Positions 43,418-50,628 of a stretch of 64,000 nt of DNA are shown piece after piece. The notes beneath the pieces were generated by a model that was given only the letters and a program-made list of their open reading frames with translations, made no database searches and had not been told where the DNA came from. Source of the DNA: Pseudomonadota bacterium (lineage in GTDB: Bacteria > Pseudomonadota > Gammaproteobacteria > Steroidobacterales > Steroidobacteraceae); contig CAUJHJ010000055.1 of NCBI GenBank assembly GCA_963204835.1, positions 1 through 64,000 of the forward strand, read 5' to 3'. The first letter of the stretch is position 1; each line of letters starts with the position of its first letter. Both the position numbers and the translations under genes were made by a program.

Positions 43418-43711
43418 TCAGCGATCCGCGTCGCGATCGCGGAGCATTGCGTCGAGCAGGCGTGTGCCTTGCGGCACAGGCGCCTCGCGCGAAGCCAGCT
43501 TGTGCAGATCCGCGCGACCCGCCGATGGGCGCACGAGGCCCTGCGCGCGCAGCAGAGCGAGCCGCTCCGCGCCGCGCCCAGCGGCCTCGATGCGCTCGAT
43601 GCGGGCGATCGGCAGGTCGCGGTCGTAGATCACGACGGGGTGACCGGCACGCACCTTGCACAGGTAGGCGCTCAGGTTGTTCTTGTGTCGCGAGACGGTC
43701 GCTTTTTCCAT
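43418..43711 (-). CDS. vapB: VapB/Phd-type antitoxin
   Basis: The 97-residue protein has an N-terminal Phd/YefM-like DNA-binding region (TVSRHKNNLSAYLCKVRAGH, then VVIYDRDLPIARIERI) and a C-terminal tail that would wrap the toxin. ATG 43711 overlaps a palindrome (43710-43730), so the antitoxin-toxin complex probably represses its own promoter. The gene precedes vapC by ten bases. Confidence 0.88.
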   Translation of the reverse strand: MEKATVSRHKNNLSAYLCKVRAGHPVVIYDRDLPIARIERIEAAGRGAERLALLRAQGLVRPSAGRADLHKLASREAPVPQGTRLLDAMLRDRDADR

Positions 43712-43730
43712 ATGGCCGTTATAGCCATAT
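43710..43730. promoter_or_regulatory. vapBC autoregulatory operator candidate
   Basis: ATATGGC-N7-GCCATAT is a perfect seven-base inverted repeat covering the vapB start codon. Phd/VapB antitoxins typically bind such repeats at their own promoter. Confidence 0.6.
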
Positions 43731-43815
43731 TGGGACCTGGCGTCGAACACGGCCCTGCGCAGTGCTAGCATCGCCGCAAAGTGCCCCGCCCACGGGGCCT
43801 GCAGGGGGAAAGACC

Positions 43816-44715
43816 ATGACGGACGCCAAATGGGGTCGCGGCCTCGTCCTGGCTGCGCTGTCGCTATTGGCCGCCTTTCGGTCCAGCGCATCGGTGGAAG
43901 AACCGCCGACTGCCGGGACCGCCCTCGACAGGGCATTTGCAGCAGCGAGCAAGGTGGCCGTGCGCGGGCCCGCGCAGGTGCCGTGGATCGAACAGGCCAC
44001 CCTCAGGCTGCCGGAGGGCTACGTCTACGTGCCACGCCCGGCGGCCGACCAGATCATGGATGCCTGGGGCAACAGCCATGACGAGCGTTTCCTCGGGCTC
44101 ATCTTCCCGGCGGGCGACGCGAACTGGTTCGTTGCCGCCGAATATGAGGCGTCGGGCTACATCAAGGACGATGATGCGAAGGACTGGAACGTCGAGGAAC
44201 TGCTTGCGGGCATCAAGGAAGGCACGAAGGCGCAGAACGAGCGGCGCCGCGAGATGGGCATCGGCGAGCTCGAGATCATCGGCTGGGCCGAGAAGCCGGC
44301 CTACGACGCGACGACCCATCGCCTCGTGTGGTCGCTCGCAGCGCGCGACAAGGGCAGCGCGCCGGGCGATGCACAGACCATCAACTACAACACCTACATG
44401 CTCGGTCGCGAGGGCTACATCACGATGAACCTCGTCACGGGCAGCGACGCCATCGCGACCGACAAGGCCGTAGCGCATGCTTTGCTGGGGGCGCTGTCGT
44501 TCAATCCCGGCAAGACCTACGCGGATTTCAATGAAGAGACCGACAAGGTCGCGGCCTACGGCCTCGCGGCGCTCGTCGCCGGCGTCGCCGCGAAGAAACT
44601 CGGGCTGTTCGCCGTCATCGCGGCCTTCCTTGCGAAGTTCGCCAAGGTCTTCCTGGTGGCAGGCGCGGCGGGCGGCGCGGCGCTGTGGAAGAAGTTGCGC
44701 GGCAAGGCAGCCTGA
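43816..44715 (+). CDS. DUF2167 family membrane protein
   Basis: The 299-residue protein has a signal peptide (about 1-26), a DUF2167 domain (about 50-235, with QATLRLPEGYVYVPR and LGLIFPAGDANWFV) and one or two C-terminal hydrophobic segments (about 250-290) ending in basic residues (KKLRGKAA). The function of the family is unknown. ATG 43816 follows GGGGGAAAGACC. It overlaps the next small gene by one base (TGATG), so the two form an operon. It is divergent from vapBC. Confidence 0.85.
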   Translation: MTDAKWGRGLVLAALSLLAAFRSSASVEEPPTAGTALDRAFAAASKVAVRGPAQVPWIEQATLRLPEGYVYVPRPAADQIMDAWGNSHDERFLGLIFPAGDANWFVAAEYEASGYIKDDDAKDWNVEELLAGIKEGTKAQNERRREMGIGELEIIGWAEKPAYDATTHRLVWSLAARDKGSAPGDAQTINYNTYMLGREGYITMNLVTGSDAIATDKAVAHALLGALSFNPGKTYADFNEETDKVAAYGLAALVAGVAAKKLGLFAVIAAFLAKFAKVFLVAGAAGGAALWKKLRGKAA

Positions 44716-44936
44716 TGCGCCCGCGGCCGCGGCACACGAGCCTGCTCGAGAACCTGTTCGAGTTGGTGAGCCGCCTGCCGTGGTGGGTGAGCGTCGCGTG
44801 CGCGGCCGGCTCGTACTTCGCGCTGAGTGCGATCGAAGGGGCACAGCCGCTGCGTACGGCTGCGCGCCTCGGCCGGATCATCGTGCCGCTGCTGTTTCTC
44901 GCCGGGGCGAGGATCGGGCTGATCCGCAGGCGCTGA
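44715..44936 (+). CDS. Small membrane protein, unknown function
   Basis: The 73-residue protein has two hydrophobic segments (about 20-40, PWWVSVACAAGSYFALSAI, and 53-68) and a basic C-terminus (GLIRRR). The first segment resembles the membrane anchor that precedes Mrr-type nuclease domains in some proteins, but no nuclease domain follows here. It could be a remnant or a free-standing anchor. The start overlaps the DUF2167 stop by one base, which supports real translation. Confidence 0.6.
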   Translation: MRPRPRHTSLLENLFELVSRLPWWVSVACAAGSYFALSAIEGAQPLRTAARLGRIIVPLLFLAGARIGLIRRR

Positions 44937-44970
44937 CCCGCGGCGCAGGGGCATGCGCCATAATGGGCGC

Positions 44971-45393
44971 ATGCAATGGCTCTGGCTGTCGATCGCCATC
45001 GTCGCGACGGTGGGCTATCACGTCGTGCTCAAGGTCACGCCCGCGGGCGTGAACCCCTTCCTCTCGCTCGCGATCACCTATGCGGGCGTCACCACGATCT
45101 TCGCGCTCGTCTATCTGCTGACCCCCGCTGCGGTGCCGCTGCGCACCGCGTTGCCGCAGGTCAACTGGACGGCGCTGGTACTTGCCGTGACGATCGCGGG
45201 CCTCGATGTCGGCTTCCTGCTGCTCTATCGCAGCGGCTTCGACGTGAGCCTCGGCCAGATCGTCACGCAGTCGGCGGCGGCGCTCGCGCTGCTGCTGCTC
45301 GGCGTCGCGCTCTTCAGCGAGAAGATTTCGCTCGTGAACGCGGGCGGGATCCTGCTCTGCGTCGTGGGGCTGTGGATGATGTTCCGGCGGTGA
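44971..45393 (+). CDS. EamA-like (drug/metabolite superfamily) small transporter
   Basis: The 140-residue protein has four to five hydrophobic helices and ends SLVNAGGILLCVVGLWMMF, as in single-repeat EamA/SMR-like carriers. Such half-size proteins usually dimerise; the substrate is unknown. ATG 44971 has no Shine-Dalgarno, and a CATAAT box (44959-44964) lies six bases before it, so the message may be leaderless. It converges on the helix-hairpin-helix gene, 18 bases away. Confidence 0.8.
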   Translation: MQWLWLSIAIVATVGYHVVLKVTPAGVNPFLSLAITYAGVTTIFALVYLLTPAAVPLRTALPQVNWTALVLAVTIAGLDVGFLLLYRSGFDVSLGQIVTQSAAALALLLLGVALFSEKISLVNAGGILLCVVGLWMMFRR

Positions 45394-45411
45394 ACCCCGC
45401 AGGCTGAGGGA

Positions 45412-45843
45412 CTACTTCGAACCCGCCTTCTGTGTCTCGCCGCTGATGAGCAGCAGTGGACGAATGTCGTCGACGAGTGCATCGGGCACACCGCTGACTC
45501 GTTTCAGGTCGTCGACGTTCAAATACGGCCGATGTTCGATGATCAATCGCGCGCGAGCCGGGCCGATCCCGGGCAGGGTTTCCAGTTGCTCCACCGACGC
45601 CGTGTTGATGTTGACCAGCAGCGAGCCCTCGCTCGGCGGGTCGCGGCCGAAAAGCGGCATGGCATCGCGCGCGAGCCAAACGGCGCCCGATAGCACCGCA
45701 ATGGCAGACGCGGCGATGGGCAGGACGGTGCCCCACTTGATCCGCTGCCACCAGGGGCGCGGAGTCATTTCGGGGAACGCCAGCCGTCGAGCATGGCCGT
45801 CCGGCGCGCTCCGCCGCACATAGTCCCTGTCTTGCAGTCCCAT
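45412..45843 (-). CDS. Membrane-anchored helix-hairpin-helix protein (ComEA-like)
   Basis: The 143-residue protein has a cytoplasmic N-terminus (about 1-35), one membrane helix (about 40-58, VLPIAASAIAVLSGAVWLA) and a C-terminal ComEA-type HhH domain (VNINTASVEQLETLPGIG, about 77-94, then a second HhH). ComEA proteins bind DNA at the cell surface during uptake; here the anchor and soluble side suggest DNA or nucleic-acid contact outside the membrane. The gene begins seven bases after the EVE-HNH gene on the same strand and is likely co-transcribed with it. Confidence 0.85.
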   Translation of the reverse strand: MGLQDRDYVRRSAPDGHARRLAFPEMTPRPWWQRIKWGTVLPIAASAIAVLSGAVWLARDAMPLFGRDPPSEGSLLVNINTASVEQLETLPGIGPARARLIIEHRPYLNVDDLKRVSGVPDALVDDIRPLLLISGETQKAGSK

Positions 45844-45850
45844 GGGATAT

Positions 45851-46834
45851 CTACCTTGTGGTGCGCTTCCTGAGCACGTTCTCGCGATGATATTCGAGGT
45901 AGCGGCGTTGGCCCTCGGAGAAGGCGCCGACATCGGGCGGGTCACCGGGGTCTATTCCCATCCGCCTGAGTGACATCTCATCTGCCACTGGAGACACGAT
46001 CAGTCTTCCCCTGTCCTCGAATGAAATGAAACCCTTGTCGAACAGGTGATCGACTGTCGGGGTCAACAGCAGGCCGTTCTCGGCGTCGAGCCGTTCACCG
46101 TTGGCACAGTCCCTCCAGGGCTTCGTATGGCTGGCAATCAGGTGCTCCGGACGATCGACTCGCGTCACGCGACAGGCACGCTCCACGCCCATGACCCGCT
46201 CCCGGAACAAGCCCTGGCCGCGCCGCGCCGTGATCAACGCGCTTCGTTCGGTTTCATCGAGCACCGGGTCCGCTTCGATCCGGGCTATCTCGCGCCGCTC
46301 CCACTCCACGATCAATGGCTGGGGCGCAGCTGTTTCGCGCCCGCCTCCGCCTGCGCGGGTGGCGGCGTCGGCAATGCCGAGGGCTTCACGCCCGATAAGG
46401 CCCTGCAGCGCCAGGGCGAGGGCTACGGGAATCTCCGCCAGGTACACACCCTGTAGCCCGTGCCCATTCGGGCGCAGGGGCGCGTATCTCCTGGGCAGCA
46501 ACGGCGCGAGCACAGCCATGTGGTCCATGGGGCGAATCCGGTTCCGCAGCTCGTGGAATTGCACATCCGCGCGCCAGCCGATCCGGTCCCAATACGCGCC
46601 GGCGGTGCCGAACTCCATGGGCTTCGGACTTTCGTAGCAATAGGATCTGGCGATCCCCACTGCCGCGATGCGCGTATCGCAGTACGAAAAGATGACGTCA
46701 CAGGGCGCGAGTTCACGCATGGACTCATAGAAGGCATTGCGCCGCCCATCACGATTGCGCTTGGGTGACCAGACGTAGCCGCCGCCCACTTCGTGGCGGT
46801 AGGTCTGATTCTGGTTTACCCACCAATAGCGCAC
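45851..46834 (-). CDS. EVE-like/HNH endonuclease, candidate modified-base restriction enzyme
   Basis: The 327-residue protein has an N-terminal EVE/PUA-like domain (about 1-140, YWWVNQNQTYRHEVGGGYVW) and a C-terminal HNH_2 nuclease domain (about 225-310, SHTKPWRDC, ERLDAENGLLL, DHLFDKGFISFED). EVE domains read modified bases and are fused to nucleases in modification-dependent restriction. The start is GTG 46834, where the conserved YWWVNQNQ begins; the longer upstream reading runs into the NYN gene. It follows the NYN gene by 19 bases and precedes the HhH gene by seven. Confidence 0.88.
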   Translation of the reverse strand: MRYWWVNQNQTYRHEVGGGYVWSPKRNRDGRRNAFYESMRELAPCDVIFSYCDTRIAAVGIARSYCYESPKPMEFGTAGAYWDRIGWRADVQFHELRNRIRPMDHMAVLAPLLPRRYAPLRPNGHGLQGVYLAEIPVALALALQGLIGREALGIADAATRAGGGGRETAAPQPLIVEWERREIARIEADPVLDETERSALITARRGQGLFRERVMGVERACRVTRVDRPEHLIASHTKPWRDCANGERLDAENGLLLTPTVDHLFDKGFISFEDRGRLIVSPVADEMSLRRMGIDPGDPPDVGAFSEGQRRYLEYHRENVLRKRTTR

Positions 46835-46853
46835 GCAGCGGCCCTGGGTCGCC

Positions 46854-47471
46854 TCACGCCTCGAGCTGATAGGCGACGTTCGTCCCGCTGACCTGCACGA
46901 CCCCACGACGTTGCAGCGCTTCAATGAGCGCCTGCACTTCGCGATCGCCGCCGCCCTTCGCGAAGCGTGCCTTGAGCGTGCTCGCGAGCGTCTTCAATTT
47001 GCGCGGCCGCGAGTTCTTCAGGTTGCGCAGATGCGCGATCACGGTTGTCAGCGGGTCCGGTTCGGCACGCGTTACCGGCACGGCCTTCGGCGGAGCCGCC
47101 GGCTTGAGCGCCGCGATGTCGTCGAGTGAGCCGGAACGTCGGCAGCGCACGCCGGTCGCATTCAGGTGCTTGATGAGGATGTCGTAGTCGCGGTCCTTCG
47201 AGAGGATATGGAACTGCGCGTCCGGGTGTTGCGCGGCAAGACGGCCGATGTAGTAGGCGATGTGCAGGTCGAGCGCGTTGCGGCCCGTGCCCGCGATCTG
47301 CACGTACTCGGCCTGGGTGCCGAGGGACTGCACGGTCTGCGCGAGTTCGAACGGCAGCTTCGATTGCTGGCTGCCGACGAACACCCGCAGGTGCACTGGC
47401 CGTCCGCGCAGCGCGGCGAGGCCTTTTGGCTGTAGATTCTCGAAGTCGATGAGGATGTAGGTGTTGGCCAT
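46854..47471 (-). CDS. PIN-like/NYN domain protein
   Basis: The 205-residue protein has an NYN/PIN-like nuclease domain (about 1-110) with acidic residues in ILIDFENLQ, ALDLHIAYY and LSKDRDYDILI, then a linker and a C-terminal winged-helix-like segment (about 140-205). It probably cleaves RNA. Its ATG (47471-47469) overlaps the ATG of the divergent GFA gene. It is first in an apparent operon with the EVE-HNH and HhH genes. Confidence 0.85.
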   Translation of the reverse strand: MANTYILIDFENLQPKGLAALRGRPVHLRVFVGSQQSKLPFELAQTVQSLGTQAEYVQIAGTGRNALDLHIAYYIGRLAAQHPDAQFHILSKDRDYDILIKHLNATGVRCRRSGSLDDIAALKPAAPPKAVPVTRAEPDPLTTVIAHLRNLKNSRPRKLKTLASTLKARFAKGGGDREVQALIEALQRRGVVQVSGTNVAYQLEA

Positions 47472-47898
47472 GCCACCGACAGTAGCAGATCAGCACGACG
47501 GCGGTTGTCGCTGCGGCGGTATCCGGTATCGCGTGGGCGGCGCGGTGCGCGAGCGCTTCTTCTGCCACTGCGAGAGTTGCCGGCGCTGCGCGGGCGCGTC
47601 GCCGGTGCCGTGGGTCACCGTGGCGACTTCCGCCTTCACGGTCCTGCGCGGCGAGATTTCCTGGTTCGCGTCCTCGCCGGAAGTGCGGCGCGGCTTTTGC
47701 GCGGGCTGCGGCACGCCGCTGGCCTACCTCCATGCGTCGACACCGCGGGAGATGGACGTCGTCACGCTGTCCTTTGACGACCCGGGGCCGCTTGCGCCCC
47801 AATATCACTTGTGGGTGGGCGACCAGCTGCCGTGGATCGTGATCGCCGACGCGCTGCCGCGCTACGCCGCGACGCGCGAGCAGGCGCAGCCTCGCTGA
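47470..47898 (+). CDS. GFA-family (glutathione-dependent formaldehyde-activating-like) zinc protein
   Basis: The 142-residue protein has the GFA/CENP-V zinc signature: GGCRCGGIRY near 11-20, CHCESCRRC near 32-40 and CAGCGTPL near 77-84. Most members are not proven to act on formaldehyde. The ATG shares two bases with the oppositely directed NYN start, so each gene's promoter must lie inside the other. A GAGGATG stretch 14-20 bases upstream could serve as a ribosome site. Confidence 0.88.
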   Translation: MPPTVADQHDGGCRCGGIRYRVGGAVRERFFCHCESCRRCAGASPVPWVTVATSAFTVLRGEISWFASSPEVRRGFCAGCGTPLAYLHASTPREMDVVTLSFDDPGPLAPQYHLWVGDQLPWIVIADALPRYAATREQAQPR

Positions 47899-47914
47899 CG
47901 CGGGTGCGCGTCGC

Positions 47915-48256
47915 TCAGAGATCCGTGTACTTGCGCGCGTTGCCGCGCGCCTTGTCGACCGGGTACTTCCTGGCATTGAGCGCGATCTTGTCGCGCGCCG
48001 CGGCGGCCAGGTCGATGTCGAGCTTGTCGGCGAGGCGGATGAGATAGAGCAGCACGTCGGCGACCTCTTCGCGCACCCGGGCGGGATCCGCTGCCGTCTC
48101 GCTCCACTGGTAGTGCTCGAGCAACTCCGCGGCTTCGACCGAGAGCGCCGCGGCGAGGTTTTTCGGCGAATGGAACGGATCCCAGTCGCGCGCAGCGGCG
48201 AATTCGCGCAGCGCGTCGCGCAGGGAGAGGAGCGGGTCCGCGGTGGGGGTCGTCAT
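47915..48256 (-). CDS. MazG-like nucleotide pyrophosphohydrolase
   Basis: The 113-residue all-alpha NTP pyrophosphohydrolase has the E-x-x-E near 35-45 (SVEAAELLEHYQW) and E-x-x-D near 64-69 (EEVADVLLYL) metal motifs, and a size like the dCTPase/MazG-like subgroup. It probably hydrolyses non-canonical or excess dNTPs. ATG 48256 is the start nearest the domain; ATGs at 48265 and 48277 are possible. It is convergent with the GFA gene. Confidence 0.85.
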   Translation of the reverse strand: MTTPTADPLLSLRDALREFAAARDWDPFHSPKNLAAALSVEAAELLEHYQWSETAADPARVREEVADVLLYLIRLADKLDIDLAAAARDKIALNARKYPVDKARGNARKYTDL

Positions 48257-48314
48257 GCGGCGCATATTCTGCGCCATCGCAGCCGGAATGCGACCTTTCC
48301 CCGGCGTGCGGGTG

Positions 48315-48341
48315 TCGGCCGCCGCCCGGGGCGGCGGCCGA
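48315..48341 (-). terminator. Strong GC hairpin after the ScyD-like gene
   Basis: A perfect 13-base inverted repeat (TCGGCCGCCGCCC / GGGCGGCGGCCGA) separated by a single base starts 11 bases after the ScyD-like stop on the minus strand. It is a likely terminator stem, though no U-tract follows. Confidence 0.45.
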
Positions 48342-48351
48342 CGCTGCCCCT

Positions 48352-49464
48352 TCAATCGTGGACGCTGACCTTGAGCACCTCCCCGCCGCCGGGGAAGATG
48401 CCGAAGTTCGTCAGGTAGAGCGTGCCGTCGTGCGCGATCGCGATGCCGGCCGGGAACACGAGGCCCTGGTCGAGCACCACCTCGACGGGATGTCCCTTGC
48501 GCTTGCGCAGCAGCCTGCCGACGCCGACGCCCGGATCGGCGCCCGGTCCCGGCACGAGTCCGCTTGCAATCTCGACGATGTAGAGCGTGCCGCGCCGGTC
48601 GAAGGCCATGTCGACGACGGCCGTCAGGCCCGTGACATAGGGTTGCGGCGTGCCGCCGAACGGCGGGATGCGATAGATCGTCGCAGCGCCCCGGAAGAAC
48701 GGTGCGCCGGTGAGTTGCCCGGCATAGATGTAGCCGTCAGGGCCTTCCGTCACGGTCGTCGCGACGGCGTCGAGGTCGGCCGCCGTGCGCGGCAGCACGG
48801 CGAAGGTGCGCGTGGGGTGGCCGGTGAAGATCCAGTCGAGCAGGCCGCTCGAGACGATCGAGTTGCCGCCGGCATCCGCCACCAGCCGCCGCCCGGGCTG
48901 CGCGAGGATGCCGTAGGGGTTCGAGTCGACGTGGGTACCGTCGGGATTCTCGCGCGCTTCGTGGGCGGAAATGTCACCCGCCGGGTAGTACCTGCCATTC
49001 GGCAGCGCCCACAGCACCTGGCCAAAGAGCTTGCCCTTCGGGCCGGCGCTGGCGCGCAGCGCCGGATCCCCGCCCCAACCCATGACGACGTAGGCATTCA
49101 TGCCGAAGAAGTCGACATCGACGGGGCCCGTCGCGGCAAATCCGCCCGGGACCGCCATCGAAGGCAGTCCGGTGACCACGCGCCTCATCGGCGCGATGCC
49201 GTCCGGATCGATGCGCGTCAGTGCGCCGCTCTCGCCGTAGCAGCGCGGGGGCTGCCCCGGCTCGGGATTGGGCTGGCAGCCCCCATCGCCACCGGTGCCG
49301 GTTTCGGCGACATACAGCCAGCCGTTCGGCGCGAGGGCGATGCCTCGCGGATTGTTGAGGCCTTGCGCAATCACCTGGACGTCGGCCGCGGCGAGTGCGC
49401 TGGCGCCGGCGAAAACAGCTGCCACCGTCGCGATGCAACGCGACAGCATTCCCTGGCGTTTCAT
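48352..49464 (-). CDS. ScyD/ScyE-family exported beta-propeller protein
   Basis: The 370-residue protein has a signal peptide (about 1-27, ending ALAAA) and an NHL-like propeller with repeats such as NNPRGIALAPNGWLYVAE and GPDGYIYAGQ. The ScyD/ScyE family is defined from scytonemin clusters, but no scytonemin genes are present, so the job here is unknown. ATG 49464 is preceded by AGGGG and opens the signal peptide. A GC hairpin lies just past the stop. Confidence 0.85.
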   Translation of the reverse strand: MKRQGMLSRCIATVAAVFAGASALAAADVQVIAQGLNNPRGIALAPNGWLYVAETGTGGDGGCQPNPEPGQPPRCYGESGALTRIDPDGIAPMRRVVTGLPSMAVPGGFAATGPVDVDFFGMNAYVVMGWGGDPALRASAGPKGKLFGQVLWALPNGRYYPAGDISAHEARENPDGTHVDSNPYGILAQPGRRLVADAGGNSIVSSGLLDWIFTGHPTRTFAVLPRTAADLDAVATTVTEGPDGYIYAGQLTGAPFFRGAATIYRIPPFGGTPQPYVTGLTAVVDMAFDRRGTLYIVEIASGLVPGPGADPGVGVGRLLRKRKGHPVEVVLDQGLVFPAGIAIAHDGTLYLTNFGIFPGGGEVLKVSVHD

Positions 49465-49577
49465 GTGGACATCCCCTGTAGTTGGTGGTTCTGGGTGCCA
49501 ACACTCGGGTGTGCCGGGCTGGCACGGTGGATGGGGGACGCTACGCCTGGCGCCGCGCCCCGGCAAGTGGCGCGCCG

Positions 49578-50489
49578 TCAGTTGACCAGCCGGACCTGCA
49601 TCTCCCGGCGCCGGTAGTCGAGGACCAGCGTATCGAGCACGCCGAGCACGTCCATGCCGAGCATGATCGCGGGCTCATGGGTGAGCCGCCAGTGCTTGAA
49701 TATGTAAAGATCGATGAAGGTGATGTGCGCATTGCTCACGCGCACATTGCCGAGATAGATCGGTGGAACCCGGCTCGTCGGGCCTTCCTGGATGTCGCCG
49801 GTCACCCCGATCAGCTTGTCCTGCTTCTCTTCGACGCGGCGGCGCGCGATCAACGCCTCGCGCAGCGCGAGGTTGCCGGTCGTCTGCTGCGCGCCGGTGT
49901 CGATGATCGCCTTGACCTCGATATTGCCGACGACGGCGCGCACCGTCGGCACGTGGCCGCGTATCAGCCGGATCGGCAGCGTCGTGAAGCCGGTGGGTGC
50001 GCGCTGGTTCTTCGAGCGCACGATCTCGATATGGTCCTTGCGAAACTCGATGAGGATGCGCCGGTCCTTCAGGCCGCGCGCGGCGAGAACTCCCTCGGCC
50101 CCGCCGAACGCGTCCTGCACCACGAGCAGCTTCGAGGGCTCGACGGTGAGATCGCCGATCTCGATGCTCTCGACGTCGATCAGCGGCACCATGGCCTCGC
50201 CCGTCATGCCCCTGAGCAGGACCTTCGGCGCATCAGCCGTTGGCAGGTCGAGGCGCGCAGCCGCCTCCGCGGTCACGGCCGAGCGCGTCGCGCCCGTGTC
50301 GAGCACGAGGCGCAGCGGTCCCTTGCCGTTAACGTACACCGGCGCCCAGACCCGCCCGATCCGGTCGCGCAAGGTCGGCGCGACATAGCGCGGCTCGGGC
50401 GCGGTGACGATGACTTCTTCGATCGGCTGCGCGGGCGTGGAGCCGGCGGCGCCGAGCAAGGTTGCGGACAGGACAAGCGCGCAAATCAT
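49578..50489 (-). CDS. Exported retropepsin-like aspartic protease with two DTGA motifs
   Basis: The 303-residue protein has a signal peptide (about 1-20), then two aspartic-protease-like lobes, each with its own motif: LVLDTGATRSAV and AIIDTGAQQT. Bacterial retropepsin-like proteins usually carry one motif and dimerise, so this may be a single-chain enzyme like pepsin. ATG 50489 is the first start that gives a signal peptide. It is divergent from the DUF2779 gene by about 140 bases. The substrate is unknown. Confidence 0.83.
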   Translation of the reverse strand: MICALVLSATLLGAAGSTPAQPIEEVIVTAPEPRYVAPTLRDRIGRVWAPVYVNGKGPLRLVLDTGATRSAVTAEAAARLDLPTADAPKVLLRGMTGEAMVPLIDVESIEIGDLTVEPSKLLVVQDAFGGAEGVLAARGLKDRRILIEFRKDHIEIVRSKNQRAPTGFTTLPIRLIRGHVPTVRAVVGNIEVKAIIDTGAQQTTGNLALREALIARRRVEEKQDKLIGVTGDIQEGPTSRVPPIYLGNVRVSNAHITFIDLYIFKHWRLTHEPAIMLGMDVLGVLDTLVLDYRRREMQVRLVN

Positions 50490-50628
50490 GTGCGTAGCAT
50501 AGGTGGCGGCACCGACGCGAAACGCGTCGCGGCGGTCGGTTCGCAGCGCCGCCGCCACCACTTGCCGCATGCCCCGCCAACCCGGCCGCCCATGGTGTAC
50601 GCCTCCGCCGGCCAGTATAAAGGTGCAC

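Noticed and set aside
41575-44715. A 1046-codon plus frame that seems to fuse a long N-terminus to DUF2167
   Set aside because: The upstream part is antisense to the FAD oxidoreductase and vapBC. The DUF2167 protein has its own ATG, ribosome site and signal peptide at 43816.
48352-49464. A scytonemin biosynthesis gene, from the ScyD/ScyE resemblance
   Set aside because: No scyA-C or aromatic biosynthesis genes are present; the family name does not carry the function.
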